DNA of 6,945 nt from an uncultured Pseudorhodobacter sp. (GTDB taxonomy: Bacteria; Pseudomonadota; Alphaproteobacteria; Rhodobacterales; Rhodobacteraceae): assembly GCA_945957495.1 (NCBI GenBank), contig CAMFLG010000168.1, positions 1-6,945 on the forward strand, read 5' to 3'. Below the pieces are notes generated by a model. It saw only the letters and a list, made by a program, of their open reading frames with translations. It ran no database searches and was not told where the DNA came from. This document shows, in pieces, positions 5,324-6,945 of the stretch. Made by a program: the position numbers and the translations under genes. Positions within the stretch are counted from its first letter, which is position 1. Each line of letters begins with the position of its first letter.

Positions 5324-5349
5324 GACAGCGAGACAAGCCGCTGGCTGTC
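5324..5349 (-). terminator. Weak hairpin directly after skp, possible attenuator
   Basis: On the minus strand GACAGC (5349-5344) pairs with GCTGTC (5329-5324) over a 14-nt loop. A competing CAGCG/CGCTG stem (5343-5339 with 5330-5326) is possible. It is followed by the broken T-rich GCCTTGTTGTT. It starts within the skp stop codon and precedes the only gap in the operon, so it could reduce readthrough or be a processing site. It is far weaker than the DDAH terminator. Confidence 0.3.
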
Positions 5350-5914
5350 AGGGTTGCGTCGTGGGCGCAGGCAGGGTGCTGCCATCGCCCAGTTTCTCGT
5401 CAATGCGTTGAATGGCGCCGTCGGTAATGTCGATCGTGCCCAAAGAAACCACGACCGCCGACTTGTCCAGAATGGCCACCGCGCCGCGTTCAACCATGTA
5501 GTCGCCCAGAATCGGGGCGATGTTCTGGAAAAACCAGGTGCGATCCGAGTCGCGCCTGCGGGTCAATTCGCGGGACTTGGCCTCTTGCGCGTCGCGCAAC
5601 TCATTGGCCTTCTTGTCAAAGGCGTCGGCCAGCACCCGGAATTCCGCGGGCGGCAGGGTTTTGCGCTTTTCCGTCAGATCGCGTTCTTCCGCCTCAAGAT
5701 CGGCGTCGATCCTGCGGTTCTCTGTCACCAGCGCCTGGGTGTCGGCGTCGAAGGCCTGCGCCAAGGCTGCGCCGAATTTCGTCTCTTTCAGCAGGCGCTC
5801 TTGATCCAGCGTCACCACCGAGGAGACCGGCGCGGCAGGCGGTTGTTGCGCATGGACCGCCGGGGCAAGTGCCGCCAGACAGAGCCCAAACAGCGCTGCC
5901 CGCCGCCCGCGCAT
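5348..5914 (-). CDS. skp: Periplasmic chaperone Skp/OmpH family protein
   Basis: Skp-family proteins hold unfolded outer-membrane proteins in the periplasm and deliver them to the BAM complex. The 188-aa precursor starts with a signal peptide: positively charged MRGRR, a hydrophobic core to about residue 19, and a probable cleavage after Ala22 (VHA|QQ). A first strand with VVTLDQERLLKETKFG (33-48) matches the family's subunit-association region. A long charged, coiled-coil-like segment (about 55-125, rich in E, R, K, D) forms the tentacle. The strand region IAPILGDYMVERGAVAILDKSAVV (132-155) then completes the body. The tail is a short Pro/Thr-rich stretch. The ATG overlaps the bamA stop by one nt (TGATG), so translation is probably coupled. 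Sequence identity in this family is low, so the call rests on architecture plus position directly after bamA. Confidence 0.9.
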   Translation of the reverse strand: MRGRRAALFGLCLAALAPAVHAQQPPAAPVSSVVTLDQERLLKETKFGAALAQAFDADTQALVTENRRIDADLEAEERDLTEKRKTLPPAEFRVLADAFDKKANELRDAQEAKSRELTRRRDSDRTWFFQNIAPILGDYMVERGAVAILDKSAVVVSLGTIDITDGAIQRIDEKLGDGSTLPAPTTQP

Positions 5915-6945
5915 CAGAACGTCGTCGCCAGCGTCAGGTTGAACTTCTGGTCGAGGTCGTAGGATTCCTGTTGCAACGCTTCCGAGAAGTCAAAGCGCAG
6001 CGGCCCGATCGGCGTGGTCCAGAAGATCGAGATCCCGGCGGCGGTGCGCAGGTGGAAGCTGTCATCTACGTTGGTGGAATTGTTCAGACCCCAGACCGAG
6101 CCCATGTCATAGAACACCCCGGCAGAGATGCCATATTCAGCCGGCAAACCCAGCGGGAAATCCGCCTCGAACTGCGCGGTGAAATACATGTTGCCGCCCA
6201 GGGCGTCCTGGTTCGGAACGGTCATGTCGCGCGGGCCGATCCCGTTGGTCTGGAAACCGCGCATCTTGCCATTGGCAAAATAGCGGTCGGTCACGCGGGT
6301 GGTATAGCCGCCGAAAGAGTTGATCGAGCCCGCCTGCACGTTGGCCACAAGGGTCACGGCGTTCTTGAAGGTCTTTTGCGTATACAGCGCCTGCGCGTTG
6401 GTTTCGATGTAGTTCACCTGACCAAGGGCGATGAAATCCTGGCCAAAGCTGAACATGAAATGGTTGTCGGGGTTCAGGCCCGTCGCCTTGTCGTCAAAGA
6501 CATAGACATAGGCCGGGCCAACGCCGCCCTCGCTGCCCATCGCCTCTTCGTCTTTCAGGATCTGCGAGGAATCTACCGACACGTCGGTCACATCGGCCAT
6601 GAACATCTTGAGCAGAACGTTCATGTTCGATTGCAGGCCGGTCGGGAATTTCAGACCGGTGTTCAGACCATAGTTCGTGGTGTTGTAATACGAGCTGGAG
6701 TAGTTCGAGGCGTTGTAGAAGGCCTGGAACGACAGGGCCAGATCGCGGCCCATCAGGGCCGGTTCGGTGAACGAGATGCTGGAGTTCACCGCGCTGTCAC
6801 CAAAGGCCAGTTGCACGTTGAAGCCTTGCCCGCGCCCCAGGAAGTTGGTTTCGGCAAAGCCCAGCGTCAGACCGATGCCCGAGCTGACCGAATAGCTGGC
6901 ACCCAGGCTGATCGAGCCGGTGGGCTTTTCGACAACGTTCACGTC
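5914..6945 (-). CDS. bamA: Outer membrane protein assembly factor BamA, C-terminal part
   Basis: BamA is the central Omp85 protein that folds and inserts beta-barrel proteins into the outer membrane. The window holds the last 343 codons. The gene continues past the right edge, so the signal peptide and most or all POTRA domains are outside. What is visible begins at the POTRA-barrel junction (VNVVEKPTGSISLGASYS), followed by the first barrel strands with ETNFLGRGQGF. Alternating strand and loop segments follow, then the loop-6 motif MRGFQTNGIGP (about 228-238), and finally FYDMGSVWG and TPIGPLRFDFSEAL. The protein ends ...LTLATTF, with the terminal phenylalanine typical of a BAM-recognised barrel. 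The loop-6 motif has Met where (V/I)RGF is usual. The apparent first methionine of a shorter reading is only an internal GTG valine codon. The stop overlaps the skp start. Confidence 0.94.
   Translation of the reverse strand, partial: DVNVVEKPTGSISLGASYSVSSGIGLTLGFAETNFLGRGQGFNVQLAFGDSAVNSSISFTEPALMGRDLALSFQAFYNASNYSSSYYNTTNYGLNTGLKFPTGLQSNMNVLLKMFMADVTDVSVDSSQILKDEEAMGSEGGVGPAYVYVFDDKATGLNPDNHFMFSFGQDFIALGQVNYIETNAQALYTQKTFKNAVTLVANVQAGSINSFGGYTTRVTDRYFANGKMRGFQTNGIGPRDMTVPNQDALGGNMYFTAQFEADFPLGLPAEYGISAGVFYDMGSVWGLNNSTNVDDSFHLRTAAGISIFWTTPIGPLRFDFSEALQQESYDLDQKFNLTLATTF

Noticed and set aside
5257..5493. N-terminal extension of FabZ by 79 residues
   Set aside because: It is skp sequence and gap read in another frame. 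FabZ proteins normally start near the residue encoded at 5256, where a ribosome binding site is present.
1..6945. CRISPR arrays, insertion sequences, prophage, toxin-antitoxin or other defence systems
   Set aside because: No regularly spaced repeats, transposase or integrase motifs, terminal inverted repeats or defence domains were seen. The genes are core housekeeping and envelope genes.

Overview
The window reads as a high-GC alphaproteobacterial chromosome fragment, most likely Rhodobacteraceae or a close relative. The grounds are the order bamA-skp-fabZ-lpxA-lpxI-lpxB, the use of LpxI rather than LpxH, rlmB next to a tRNA-Tyr gene, and protein sequences typical of that group. No gene looks foreign. 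The lineage is inferred from remembered family patterns, not from a search.

Left end (1-555): bases 1-38 are not biological. They are an Illumina Nextera transposase adapter ending in the 19-bp mosaic end, so base 39 is the true end of the contig. From there the 5' part of rlmB (23S rRNA Gm2251 methyltransferase) lies on the minus strand and is cut by the contig end. A divergent tRNA-Tyr(GTA) gene follows on the plus strand. It has a long variable arm, an encoded CCA and an unusual D-arm.

Middle (556-2057): a 293-base AT-richer spacer without a convincing gene is followed by a 67-codon uncharacterised gene with a strong ribosome binding site. Next is a dimethylarginine dimethylaminohydrolase (DDAH) gene, closed by a very good intrinsic terminator. 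A short convergent spacer separates it from the minus-strand operon.

Right part (2058-6945, all minus strand): an envelope-biogenesis operon, transcribed right to left as bamA (3' part only), skp/ompH, fabZ, lpxA, lpxI, lpxB. BamA inserts outer-membrane proteins and Skp chaperones them in the periplasm. FabZ supplies acyl chains, and LpxA, LpxI and LpxB carry out the first, fourth and fifth steps of lipid A synthesis. The genes overlap or nearly touch (1-nt, 3-nt, 4-nt and 13-nt junctions), apart from a 91-nt gap between skp and fabZ. lpxD, which sits at that point in E. coli, is absent there.

I found no new defence, mobile or biosynthetic system. The points most worth a second look are the adapter and the false protein tail it creates, the D-arm of the tRNA-Tyr, the small unknown gene in front of DDAH, and the chain-length position of LpxA.
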